This document shows positions 1 to 8,867 of a DNA stretch of 64,000 nt, in pieces. Position 1 is the first letter of the stretch; every line of letters begins with the position of its first letter. The translations under genes were made by a program, and so were the position numbers. Source of the DNA: JBBQXY01 sp051004815 (GTDB lineage: Bacteria > Chloroflexota > Ktedonobacteria > Ktedonobacterales > Ktedonobacteraceae); assembly GCA_051004815.1 (NCBI GenBank), contig JBPCJY010000041.1:1-64000 (forward strand). Reading direction: 5' to 3'. Below the pieces are notes generated by a model. It searched no databases. It worked only from the letters and a program-made list of their open reading frames with translations, and was not told where the DNA came from.

Positions 1-133
1 GTGTGGTGGAGAGGGAGGAGGGGGGGGAGGGGGCGTTTTTTTTTGTTTTTTTTTGGGGGGCGGCAGCCACCCCCGCTTCTCTAATTTTTGTTCTTCCGAG
101 TGTGTTTCTCTAGTCGTGGGATGAGAATGGGAA
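1..133. other. Low-complexity window edge, no gene
   Basis: Bases 1-60 are almost pure G/A runs followed by T runs, unlike anything else in the window, and suggest a contig end or sequencing artefact. From about base 55 a GC-rich stretch (GGGGCGGCAGCC, then CCCCGCTT a few bases on) resembles part of the hairpin element at 36199-36230. No coding potential is seen before the membrane-protein stop at 134. Confidence 0.5.
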
Positions 134-859
134 CTAGGCGGCTTGTGTGGTGGTCGCATCGCGCTGCTGGCGAAGCTGATCGAAGATACGTTTGTTTTTA
201 CGGAGGTAGAGAACGCTCCAATGAGCAACGGGCATGATGACGGCAAAGTTCAGGATGGGGCTGAGCACCAGCATGAGCGAGATGGGCAGGGTGAAGACCA
301 GTACCGTGAGCAGCATGAGATGGGCAACCGTCACTGCGCCCCAAACGATGGTCATGAGCCGATAAAAGGAACGGAACTGTGGGAATGCCCAGTCGGCGTT
401 AAAGCTGGCGACGCGTTGTCGATCGTTCTGTGTCAGGATTGAGCGTATAATATAGAATAGGGCGGGTCGTGGGAAGAGCAGCGAGAGCAGCATTACGACG
501 CCAAACAGACCGCTCACCGCAGCACTCTGTAGCAGCAAGAGTTGCGGACTCTTGAACACCAGGGCAAAGGCAGCACTAAGAAGCAGACCTACAACGACGA
601 GCATGCCCGTCATATCGATCCGTTTGTTCCAGATCACGCCACCCAGGGTAAAGAGGGCTGGTACCGAGCTTGCCAGCAAAAGCGCGTCGATGGTAGACAT
701 ATGTGGTTGTGCCAGTATGTTGATTAGCAGCGGTGCGACGGCATTGATCAGCAGGTTTGGGAGCATACGGCGCAGCATCATGCCGCGGTCACTGTTGTTT
801 GTATGTTCAATGGATTGCTTCATGTTCAGTTGGGAAAGAGGAGCAGTGCTTGTGATCAT
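134..859 (-). CDS. VC0807-like integral membrane protein
   Basis: A 241-residue protein with about six hydrophobic segments (roughly residues 36-51, 57-77, 83-102, 112-131, 165-186 and 190-212) and a charged C-terminal tail. The spacing and the FxADWAFPQFRxxxR-type stretch between the fourth and fifth segments resemble the VC0807 family of small membrane proteins, whose function is unknown. The ATG at 859 is preceded by an AGAAGGAAG ribosome site about nine bases upstream. It is transcribed divergently from the beta-glucosidase gene. No substrate or partner can be inferred. Confidence 0.65.
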   Translation of the reverse strand: MITSTAPLSQLNMKQSIEHTNNSDRGMMLRRMLPNLLINAVAPLLINILAQPHMSTIDALLLASSVPALFTLGGVIWNKRIDMTGMLVVVGLLLSAAFALVFKSPQLLLLQSAAVSGLFGVVMLLSLLFPRPALFYIIRSILTQNDRQRVASFNADWAFPQFRSFYRLMTIVWGAVTVAHLMLLTVLVFTLPISLMLVLSPILNFAVIMPVAHWSVLYLRKNKRIFDQLRQQRDATTTQAA

Positions 860-1137
860 TTTTTTAATCTTCCTTCTGTGTTTTGTATGCTTACTGGATG
901 GAACCGTGTGTTTCTTAACGGCTCGTATCTTATGTGTGAAGTGTAACCGATACAGGGCTAAACGACATCCACGCCAGGGTTGATCGGGGGTTGATCTTCA
1001 CACGAACGTGTTCTCAACCCGAAGGTGGATGATGGTTGAGTAGGATTGGAACGACCTGGTATTTTTATTGTCTGCCCTTTTCGGGTATAGTATTAAGAGG
1101 TAAAAAACGACAACGAAGAGAGGATGGAGCGAATAGT

Positions 1138-3399
1138 ATGGAAGCTATACAGGCGAAGATACAAGATATTCTCGGCAAAATGACGCTTGAGGAAAAGATC
1201 GCGTTGACTATTGGCAGAGATTTTTGGAATACGAATGGTGTTGAACGGCTAGGAATTGCGCCAATCGCCTTAAATGATGGCCCTCATGGAGTGCGCAAAC
1301 CGACCATAGAGAACGAAATAGCCATTGCCGATTCGTATCCGGCCACATGTTTCCCGACGGCTGCCGCGCTTGCCTCTTCCTGGGATACAGTACTCGTCGA
1401 GGAAGTGGGACAGGCGATTGCAGAGGAATGCCTGGCACTGGATGTGCAGGTATTGCTTGGCCCTGGGATAAATATCAAACGTACTCCGTTGGGAGGACGC
1501 TGTTTTGAATATTATTCCGAAGACCCTGTTTTAGCGGGTATACTGGGTTGTGCCTTTGTGCGTGGCGTGCAGAGCAAGGGTATCGGCACCTCGCTGAAGC
1601 ACTATGCCTGCAACAATCAGGAAAGTGAGCGCATGTCTATTAGCGTCGAGGTGGATCAGCGCACGCTGAGAGAACTCTATTTGAGTGCTTTTGAGCGAGT
1701 GGTCAGAACAACGCAGCCCTGGACGGTGATGAGTGCGTATAACAGGGTGAATGGACTTTTTGCGTCTGAGCATCCTCAGCTTCTGAACGATATTTTGAAG
1801 AAGGAATGGGGGTTTGAGGGGGTGGTAGTCTCTGATTGGGGCGCAGTCAATGAGAAAGAGAAGGCTCTGGCTGCTGGTCTGGACTTGCAAATGCCGGGAT
1901 TCACTGGCAAACACACAGAAAAAATCGCGCAGGCGGTGAGAAACGGACAACTAGCGGAAGCCGTGATTGATGAGGCTGCGGGGCGTATGTTACGTCTGCT
2001 GTTGCGCGGAAGTGAAAACCGTCGGCCTGGCTCCGTTTTCGATAAAGAAACCCACAACGCTTTGGCACGCAAAGCCGCCGCCGAATCTATGGTGCTGCTA
2101 AAAAATACTGACACTATGCTGCCGCTACACGTAGAACAGTTGCGTTCTGTTGCACTCATTGGGCGTTTTGCCAGGCAGCCACGTTATCAGGGAGCGGGTA
2201 GTTCGAAGGTCGTGCCCACGCGTTTAGATACTCCTTATGACGAATTGCAGCGTTGGTTGGGCGATAAGGTTTCCCTCACATACACAGATGGATATCCCGA
2301 GGAGGAGGAGCTAAATGAAGCCTTGTTGGATGAGGCTGTAGCACAGGCGAAGGTCGCCGATGTCGCTATTATTTTTGCTGGGCTGCCGGATACCTACGAA
2401 TCCGAGGGCTTTGATCGTATGCATATCTTTATGCCTGAGACTCACAACCACCTGATCGCGGAGGTCTGTCGCGTTCAGCCCAATACCATTGTTGTTTTAC
2501 AGAACGGCTCCGTCGTGGCCATGCCATGGATTGATGGCCCAAAGGCAATCCTTGAGGCGGGACTGGGAGGGCAGGCAATAGGTGGTGCGCTGGTGGATGT
2601 GCTCTCAGGGAAGGTCAATCCTGCGGGCAAGCTGGCGGAGACCTTTCCTGTGCGGCTGGAGGATACTCCTGCTTACCTCAATTTTCCCGGTGAGGCCCGT
2701 ACTGTGTACTATGGTGAAGGGCTGTTTGTCGGCTACCGCTACTATGACAAAAAGAAGATCAAGCCGCTTTTCCCCTTTGGATATGGCCTTTCGTACACCA
2801 CATTCGAGTACACTGCACTGCAAACGAATACAGCGGAGATCAGTGCGGGGGGGACGCTGGACGTGACTGTGACTGTGCGTAACAGTGGGACGCGCTCTGG
2901 CAACGAAATCGTGCAGCTCTATGTGAAACCGCTCATCTCGCAGTTTGTCAGGCCAAACAAAGAGTTAAAGGCTTTCGCCAAAGTCGCGCTGGAGCCTGGA
3001 GAAAGCAGAGCTGTGCGTATGACAGTGGAGGCACGCGACTTCATGCTCTATGACAGCGAGCGGCAGGCGTGGCGACTGGAGAGTGGCGAACTTGAAATTC
3101 TGGTTGGCCCTTCAAGTGAAAACCTGGTGCTGAGTGCGCGGGTGAAAACGAAAGAAGACCCGCAGTCGGCGGCACCTGTATTTGATAGGATGTCATCGCT
3201 CAAGCAGTTCCTTCAATACCCGCAGGCACGCGAGGCTCTCATACATGAACTGACTGGAACACCCAAAGCAGGAGTATTCCTTAGTGGAAATGAAATGTTT
3301 ACTTCTATGCCGATCAGTAAATTGGCTGTATTCGGTCTCGTCACCGACGAGGAGATTGACTTACTCATTGCGCAGGTAAATCAAGCATGCAGGCGGTAA
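1138..3399 (+). CDS. Glycoside hydrolase family 3 beta-glucosidase
   Basis: Predicted GH3 enzyme releasing terminal beta-linked sugars from oligosaccharides or glycosides. From the ATG at 1138 it is 753 residues. The N-terminal TIM barrel carries the family stretches GPGINIKRTPLGGRCFEYYS (about 108-127), the KHY/NNQE substrate region (154-161) and the SDW nucleophile motif with Asp233. The alpha/beta sandwich and a C-terminal fibronectin-III-like domain (GTRSGNEIVQLYVKP) follow. There is no signal peptide, so it is probably cytoplasmic. An upstream TTG at 1036 keeps the frame open, but the ATG at 1138 has GGATGGAG upstream and matches the family N-terminus. It stands alone, with no sugar transporter beside it. 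Confidence 0.93.
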   Translation: MEAIQAKIQDILGKMTLEEKIALTIGRDFWNTNGVERLGIAPIALNDGPHGVRKPTIENEIAIADSYPATCFPTAAALASSWDTVLVEEVGQAIAEECLALDVQVLLGPGINIKRTPLGGRCFEYYSEDPVLAGILGCAFVRGVQSKGIGTSLKHYACNNQESERMSISVEVDQRTLRELYLSAFERVVRTTQPWTVMSAYNRVNGLFASEHPQLLNDILKKEWGFEGVVVSDWGAVNEKEKALAAGLDLQMPGFTGKHTEKIAQAVRNGQLAEAVIDEAAGRMLRLLLRGSENRRPGSVFDKETHNALARKAAAESMVLLKNTDTMLPLHVEQLRSVALIGRFARQPRYQGAGSSKVVPTRLDTPYDELQRWLGDKVSLTYTDGYPEEEELNEALLDEAVAQAKVADVAIIFAGLPDTYESEGFDRMHIFMPETHNHLIAEVCRVQPNTIVVLQNGSVVAMPWIDGPKAILEAGLGGQAIGGALVDVLSGKVNPAGKLAETFPVRLEDTPAYLNFPGEARTVYYGEGLFVGYRYYDKKKIKPLFPFGYGLSYTTFEYTALQTNTAEISAGGTLDVTVTVRNSGTRSGNEIVQLYVKPLISQFVRPNKELKAFAKVALEPGESRAVRMTVEARDFMLYDSERQAWRLESGELEILVGPSSENLVLSARVKTKEDPQSAAPVFDRMSSLKQFLQYPQAREALIHELTGTPKAGVFLSGNEMFTSMPISKLAVFGLVTDEEIDLLIAQVNQACRR

Positions 3400-3453
3400 T
3401 ATGGGCTGATGTATCAGCGCGTCCACTGCTGTGCTTCCAACAGAATGAAGCTA

Positions 3454-3819
3454 TCAGCTATATTTCTCTATCCTCGCTAAGAGGTCATCGATAGCAAAAG
3501 GCTTGGCTATAAAATCGTCGGCACCCGCTTTCCGTGCCGTTTCCTCAGCACTCGGATGCGCTGAGAACATAATAACAGGAATGTGCATGGTTTCCTGCTG
3601 GCTCTTGAGGAATTTGACGATGTCGCGTCCATCTTTACCGGAGAGTAGCATATCCAGTAAGATGAGGTCGGGCAGACCGCCATTGTGGAGCTTTTCAAGG
3701 TACTCTCCTTTGTCCGTTGTCGCCACCGTAAATCCTTCTTCCTCCAAGACAATCTGAAGGAATTCAAGGATATCCGGTTCATCATCCACCACCAGGATTT
3801 TTTTCTTTGTACTTTCCAT
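3454..3819 (-). CDS. Single-domain CheY-like response regulator
   Basis: A 121-residue receiver domain with no output domain. Visible are the acidic pair Asp12/Asp13, the phospho-acceptor Asp56 in LILLDMLL, the switch Ser in IMFSAHP and the conserved Lys in IAKPF. It is the last gene after the sensor kinase at 3865-6264 on the same strand, so phosphotransfer from that kinase is the likely input. Single-domain regulators act by protein-protein contact or phosphorelay, and the target is not visible here. A GGGAGA ribosome site lies just downstream of the hairpin in the 45-base gap to the kinase. Confidence 0.92.
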   Translation of the reverse strand: MESTKKKILVVDDEPDILEFLQIVLEEEGFTVATTDKGEYLEKLHNGGLPDLILLDMLLSGKDGRDIVKFLKSQQETMHIPVIMFSAHPSAEETARKAGADDFIAKPFAIDDLLARIEKYS

Positions 3820-3832
3820 ATCGTCTCCCGTA

Positions 3833-3862
3833 CCGATGCCTCCTGACGCGAGGAGGCATCGG
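3833..3862 (-). promoter_or_regulatory. Intercistronic hairpin between kinase and response regulator
   Basis: A perfect 11-bp inverted repeat (CCGATGCCTCC 3833-3843, GGAGGCATCGG 3852-3862) with an 8-base loop lies right after the kinase stop codon and about 13 bases before the regulator ATG. No T-run follows it. It therefore looks more like an mRNA-stability or translation-control element than a simple terminator. Confidence 0.6.
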
Positions 3863-3864
3863 TG

Positions 3865-6264
3865 TTATAGTTCTTTGCTGAGGGGCAAGGCCACAGAAAA
3901 GGTTGAACCGTGTCCTTTTTTGCTGCTTTCCACCCACATGCGACCATGATGCCGCTCAACGATCTCATGAGAGATATATAAGCCAATCCCCAGCCCTGGA
4001 TAGGTGCGTTCCTCGGGATCAGTGACTTGATAGAACCGCTCAAAGATTTTCTGATGATGGGGTTCGGAAATCCCAATGCCAAAGTCTTGCACGCTCACTA
4101 CGGCCTGTTCCTGGTTTTTTGAAAGGTGGATGAGCACAGTATCGGCTTTGGGAGAATACTTGATCGCATTCGTAAGCAGATTGATAAATACTTGCCCAAG
4201 GTGGTCTTTATCCCCCAGAACCTGGGCCTCAGCCTTTCCTTCAATTTGCAGCTGGTGGCTTGCGGTGGCTGCCTGCACGGCGGCCATGGTTTCTTGCACG
4301 AGAGTATCCAGATCAAACAGTTCTTGCTGAAAGGCGAGTTTGCCCGATTGCATCCTGGAGATGTCAAGCAATTCGCTGATGAGTTTTGTCAGCTTGAGGA
4401 TTTGAGCATCCATGCGGGACAGATACTGTAGGCTTTGCTCATCTCCCTGCTTTGTCAGGCGTCGTTGCAACACATAGCTAAAGCCCTTGAGGCTCGTCAC
4501 CGGCGTTTTGAGTTCGTGGCTCGCCATGCTGATGAACTCGTCTTTGCGGTGTTCGGCCAGTACACGTTCGGTGATATCATGCAGGATGGTGATGGCGAAG
4601 AGCACTGTTCCTTGCTCGTTCAATACTGGGCGGGAGGTGACATTCATCCAACGATCGGGCTGGAAAGTTTTGGTTGCACTGGCACCGCCATAGCCTATGA
4701 TCGCCTGGGCTTCTCGTTCCCCCGCCAGGACTCTGCGATGTGGCAGAAGGGAGGGAGAAAACGGCTGCATGTTTTCATCGACTATGGTAAATTGTGCGAG
4801 TATGTCAGCCGATGAGGTGTGTAGCATGGCTGCGATTGAAGGAAAACCGGTCAGGCGGGCGGCGGCTTCGTTGGCGTAGATGACTTTGCGATCATTTTCA
4901 TAGACGATGATGCCATCGGCAACGCCTTGCAAGATGATCTCTAACTGATCGCGAGCTTGCCCTACTTCGCGATAGAGGCGGGCGTTATCGATGGCGATGC
5001 CTGCGCGACGCCCAACTTCTTCCGCCAAGGCGACATCGCGTTCATCGTATTTTCTGCCGGATTCCGCCGACACAAACGTGACGACGCCGATGGTTTGTCC
5101 ACGCGCCACGAGCGGGACAATCATGATGGATGTGTAGCCAATCATACGTGCGATGGCCAGTTCTTCTTCAGTGTGGGCGGATGCCACAAGCAATTCATCA
5201 GAAATATCGGGGTAGAGTTCTGATCTACCGGTGCGGACAACTTGAGGTGCCCCTGCGGTAGCCGTGGGATCAATGGGGTAACGTTCCCGCAAAGCTCTAG
5301 CCCATTGCACTTTGTCCGGGTCGGTATGATCGATCTCAATGAGTTCAAATTGTCCCTCGGCATCCACCAGGTCTACAGTAAACCAATCGGCAAGCTGTGG
5401 CACAACGAGCTGCGCGATAGTCGCAAGGGTCTGCTGATAATCCAGGCTGGAGGCCAGGACTTTGTTCACCTCTGCCAGAAAATGTTCTTGCTCTTCCGCG
5501 TGCTTGCGCTCCGTCACATCAGTAAACATGCCCAGTGCTGCCACGATAGCACCCTCTCCGTTGCGCACGGGGTTGGTGCAAGCCAACGTGTAAAGAGAGG
5601 TGCCATCCTTGCGCCGAAAGCGGAAATCAAACTGCTCAAAGCGGCCTTGCAGGTTGTTGTCGATGTGTACACGTCCTGCTGGTTCATCTTCTGGGAAGAC
5701 AAAGTCCAGCAAGGTGTGTCCAGCTATCTCCTCGATTGTGTAGCCCAGCATTTCCGCACAACGCTCATTCACAAAAATCGTTTGTGCCTGAGCATCAATG
5801 AGCCAAATTCCTTCGTTGGCTGTGCGAACAATGGTTTGGTACTGTTCCTGATTGGTGCGCTCGCGCTGCTTCTGCTCTGTGATATCCCGATTAATTTCGA
5901 GGATGGCGGCGGGCTTGCCCTGCTCATTGCGCACCATCACCTGACGGCTTTCGACGATGATGTGCGTTCCATCGCGGCGCGTATGCACCAGCTCCCCTTG
6001 CCACCGCTCCCCGGTTGCAAGGATCGTATCGAGTGCCTCGCGTGACTCTGGAAAGTAGGTGTGCAGCAAACGGTGTGTGACCTGACCACAAGCTTCCTGT
6101 GCTGTCCATCCATAGAGTTCCTCTGCCCCGCGGTTCCAGGAGGAGATGACGCTGGCTGGATCGCGCACAAGAATAGCATCATGGGCGAGTTCAATCAGAT
6201 GGGATAAAAGCTGCCCCGTGTGTTCCTGGCTATGGATTGCTCTCTCTTCGCGCTCGTCTAACAT
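3865..6264 (-). CDS. PAS/GAF multi-sensor histidine kinase
   Basis: A 799-residue sensor kinase without transmembrane segments, so cytosolic. Order of domains: PAS (about 20-130), PAS with PAC (about 140-255), GAF (about 275-430), a third PAS (about 435-560), HisKA with phospho-acceptor His583 in SHELKTP, and HATPase_c with N-box Asn699, the G1 motif DFGIGI at 727 and a G2 motif GLGIGLYIS. The stacked PAS and GAF modules suggest sensing of redox, light or small ligands, but no cofactor-binding residue can be assigned. It lies 15 bases after the ABC permease and 45 bases before a receiver-only regulator, suggesting one transcript. Confidence 0.93.
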   Translation of the reverse strand: MLDEREERAIHSQEHTGQLLSHLIELAHDAILVRDPASVISSWNRGAEELYGWTAQEACGQVTHRLLHTYFPESREALDTILATGERWQGELVHTRRDGTHIIVESRQVMVRNEQGKPAAILEINRDITEQKQRERTNQEQYQTIVRTANEGIWLIDAQAQTIFVNERCAEMLGYTIEEIAGHTLLDFVFPEDEPAGRVHIDNNLQGRFEQFDFRFRRKDGTSLYTLACTNPVRNGEGAIVAALGMFTDVTERKHAEEQEHFLAEVNKVLASSLDYQQTLATIAQLVVPQLADWFTVDLVDAEGQFELIEIDHTDPDKVQWARALRERYPIDPTATAGAPQVVRTGRSELYPDISDELLVASAHTEEELAIARMIGYTSIMIVPLVARGQTIGVVTFVSAESGRKYDERDVALAEEVGRRAGIAIDNARLYREVGQARDQLEIILQGVADGIIVYENDRKVIYANEAAARLTGFPSIAAMLHTSSADILAQFTIVDENMQPFSPSLLPHRRVLAGEREAQAIIGYGGASATKTFQPDRWMNVTSRPVLNEQGTVLFAITILHDITERVLAEHRKDEFISMASHELKTPVTSLKGFSYVLQRRLTKQGDEQSLQYLSRMDAQILKLTKLISELLDISRMQSGKLAFQQELFDLDTLVQETMAAVQAATASHQLQIEGKAEAQVLGDKDHLGQVFINLLTNAIKYSPKADTVLIHLSKNQEQAVVSVQDFGIGISEPHHQKIFERFYQVTDPEERTYPGLGIGLYISHEIVERHHGRMWVESSKKGHGSTFSVALPLSKEL

Positions 6265-6279
6265 ACTTTTATTCTACCT

Positions 6280-7725
6280 CTACTTCGTACGTACCATCTT
6301 CACAAGCTGTGCCAATCCTGGCTTTTGTCCGTACATCAATATCCCAAAGCGGTAGATGCGAGCAGCGATTAACGCGCAGACAAAGGTGGCAATGAGCATA
6401 AGGATGATGCTTAACGGAATCTCCCACCAGTCCACAGTACCCGCTCCCAGGCGCATGAGCATTGTGGTAGGTGTCCAGAAAGGAATGTACGACATCACCT
6501 TGATCCATGTTGCGTCGGGTGCCGATATGCCAATAAAGCTGGCAATGTAGCCAATCATGAACAGCCATGTGAGCGGCTGTACCGCATTCTGCACCTCATC
6601 CTGCCGTTTTACTAACGCCCCCATCGCGGCGAAAAGCGTTGCATAGAGCGCAAAGCCCAGGATAAAGTAGAGCAGGAGCACTAAAAGCAGCGTGGTAGAA
6701 ATACTCGCGATATCAATGCTCAAGCCGCCACCGGCGTGACCTATCAGTGCTGCTTCTAAGGGAGTTTGCAGTAAGAATGCGCCGATGCCCACGATAACAA
6801 AGCATGCCATCTGTGTGAGACCTGCCGCACCAATGCCAATGATTTTTCCGGTCATCAATTGGAATGGAGTAGCCGCATTCACCAGAATCTCCATGATGCG
6901 GCTTCCTTTTTCTTCCGCTACACCCGTAGCCACGCTCACACCATAGAGAAACACCGACATGAAGATGAGGATAACGCCCGCGTATGCGACAAGGTATCCT
7001 GCTACTCTGGCACTTTCCGAACGATGATCTTGATTTTGCTCTGTATTAACAACTGTAAAGCCTGGTTGGACGAACAGGCTACTTGTTTGGGCAGGGGTCA
7101 AGCCGAGGCGCGACGCTTTATCGAGAAAGTTCAGTTGGCCCGCCATGCTCTGTACCTGAGCTACGTTGGTATCATCTGTGCTGTTCGCATTTGTATAATA
7201 GGTAAAGCGTAAATCCTGATTGGTGGCCCGATCAAGTACCAGCAGGATACTCAGGTTGCCATTCTTTACCTTTTGTTGCAGACTGTTGATGGCGTCACTC
7301 GTACCTGTAGTGACAGCAAAATGTGGTTGGCCTGATGAGGTACTTTGTCCTGGTGTGGTCGCATTTGTAGCCTGAGTGCCTGCTGTTCCATTAAGATTGG
7401 CTTGCATATACTGGGATAGCGCGTCGCCATGCAACCCCGCGATGGTATTTGCATTGTTGACTACCGCTATTTTCGTCTGTGTATTCGAGGTTGAAGCAAA
7501 GTACTCGATGATAGTGGGGACACACGCGCCGATGATTATCAAAAACAGCATGACAATGGTGCTGATGATGAAGCTGCGCTGCGTCACCCGATTTTTATAC
7601 TCGCGTTTCACAATGAGGGAAATGTTGCGCAGCGTATTCTGATTAGCCGCCCCACCTGATCGCGCTACTACCGTACTGTGCTGCTGTTCTGGAGCCTCTT
7701 GTGGTATCGTGCTATTCTTTAACAT
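6280..7725 (-). CDS. ABC-2 type exporter permease (NatB/YhaP-like)
   Basis: A 481-residue permease with one membrane segment near residues 53-76 and a large extracytoplasmic loop (about 77-240) rich in Thr, Asn and Gln. A block of about five segments (240-460) follows, containing the typical EEKGSRIMEIL motif. This layout matches the NatB/YhaP branch of ABC-2 permeases, which export sodium, peptides or drugs. The ATPase gene lies 18 bases upstream and is its partner. The first 30 residues are polar and extra compared with shorter homologues. Confidence 0.88.
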   Translation of the reverse strand: MLKNSTIPQEAPEQQHSTVVARSGGAANQNTLRNISLIVKREYKNRVTQRSFIISTIVMLFLIIIGACVPTIIEYFASTSNTQTKIAVVNNANTIAGLHGDALSQYMQANLNGTAGTQATNATTPGQSTSSGQPHFAVTTGTSDAINSLQQKVKNGNLSILLVLDRATNQDLRFTYYTNANSTDDTNVAQVQSMAGQLNFLDKASRLGLTPAQTSSLFVQPGFTVVNTEQNQDHRSESARVAGYLVAYAGVILIFMSVFLYGVSVATGVAEEKGSRIMEILVNAATPFQLMTGKIIGIGAAGLTQMACFVIVGIGAFLLQTPLEAALIGHAGGGLSIDIASISTTLLLVLLLYFILGFALYATLFAAMGALVKRQDEVQNAVQPLTWLFMIGYIASFIGISAPDATWIKVMSYIPFWTPTTMLMRLGAGTVDWWEIPLSIILMLIATFVCALIAARIYRFGILMYGQKPGLAQLVKMVRTK

Positions 7726-7743
7726 CGTTTCATTCCTTTCCCT

Positions 7744-8679
7744 TTATACTGAAACGGTGGATGGAGCATCTGGTAGCGCGGTCTTACCGACATGCTCAAT
7801 GAAAATGTCGGTAAGTGAAGGTTCAACCAGCTCAAACAGGCTAATGATACCTCTGTGCTGTAGTGCTGTCTCGACGATGAGGTTGGGCGCGAAGCCAGCC
7901 TCTATGTGCATTTCGATATAATCCTGCCGTCGTTTGGTGACTTGCAGACCTGGTAGCCCGTCTAGCCAGCGTGCTTCGGCATCATTGTCGAGTTTCAGGC
8001 GGACGACATTGCGCCCGTGCTGGCGTTTGATTTCCTGCACATTGCCCTGTACGATGCTCTGACCTTTGTTGATAATGACGACATCTTGACACAGTTCCTC
8101 AACCTGCTCCAACTGGTGTGTCGAGAAAATGATGGTTTTACCGCGACGGTGCATCTCTAAAAACGCCTCCTTGAGCACATTCGCATTGACCGGATCGAGG
8201 CCACTAAATGGCTCGTCCATAATCAGAATGGCCGGGTCGTGCATAATGGTAGCGAGGAATTGCACTTTCTGCTGATTCCCTTTTGAGAGTTCTTCAATCT
8301 TCTTTTTGCGGTTGGCATTGATCTGAAAACGCTCAAGCCATTCGTTCAGTTCAGTCCTGGCGGACTGCTTCGATAATCCATTGAGTCGTGCCAGGAAGAG
8401 GAGTTGTTCCTCTACCGACATCTTTGGGTAGAGTCCACGCTCTTCGGGGAGGTAGCCCCAGTTGCGTCGCGATACCTCACGTACATCCTGGTCATTCCAG
8501 GTGATGCGACCAGTATCAGGACGAATAATGTCGAGAATCATGCGCATGGTTGTTGTTTTGCCTGCGCCATTTGCTCCCAGAAAGCCAAAAATAGAGCCTT
8601 CTTTTACTTCCATTGATAGGTCCGCGACTGCCTGAAATCGGGCGAACGACTTGCTAATATGTTCAACTATAAGTCCCAT
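7744..8679 (-). CDS. ABC transporter ATPase (NatA/YhaQ-like)
   Basis: ATPase subunit pairing with the downstream permease. From the ATG at 8679 it has 311 residues. Walker A is GANGAGKT with Lys41, the signature is LSKGNQQKV, and Walker B is ILIMDEPFSGLDP. A C-terminal extension of about 90 residues ends the protein, as in NatA-type ATPases. The frame is open to 8748, but AAAGGAAC lies just upstream of 8679 and family similarity begins there (MGLIVEHISKSF). First gene of the probable ABC-kinase-regulator operon. Confidence 0.9.
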   Translation of the reverse strand: MGLIVEHISKSFARFQAVADLSMEVKEGSIFGFLGANGAGKTTTMRMILDIIRPDTGRITWNDQDVREVSRRNWGYLPEERGLYPKMSVEEQLLFLARLNGLSKQSARTELNEWLERFQINANRKKKIEELSKGNQQKVQFLATIMHDPAILIMDEPFSGLDPVNANVLKEAFLEMHRRGKTIIFSTHQLEQVEELCQDVVIINKGQSIVQGNVQEIKRQHGRNVVRLKLDNDAEARWLDGLPGLQVTKRRQDYIEMHIEAGFAPNLIVETALQHRGIISLFELVEPSLTDIFIEHVGKTALPDAPSTVSV

Positions 8680-8867
8680 GTTGGTCGTTCCTTTGCTTAG
8701 AATAGCATAGTAAAGAGAAGCACGCTTCTCACCGAAAGCATACGCCATGTAGCAGAAGAAAGCAATGTAGTGGCCTATACGACTGGCTTTGCAAGCTCTT
8801 GCGACCCTGTTTCTGGCTCAATATATGAATTTCATATAGCCATAGAATACACATAATGCTGCTTGCT

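Noticed and set aside
1036..1137. N-terminal extension of the beta-glucosidase from a TTG
   Set aside because: The added 34 residues are basic and unlike the family. The ATG at 1138 has a ribosome site.
5242..6045. 267-codon frame antisense to the histidine kinase
   Set aside because: It lies wholly inside a clear PAS/GAF kinase gene and has no recognisable domain or ribosome site.
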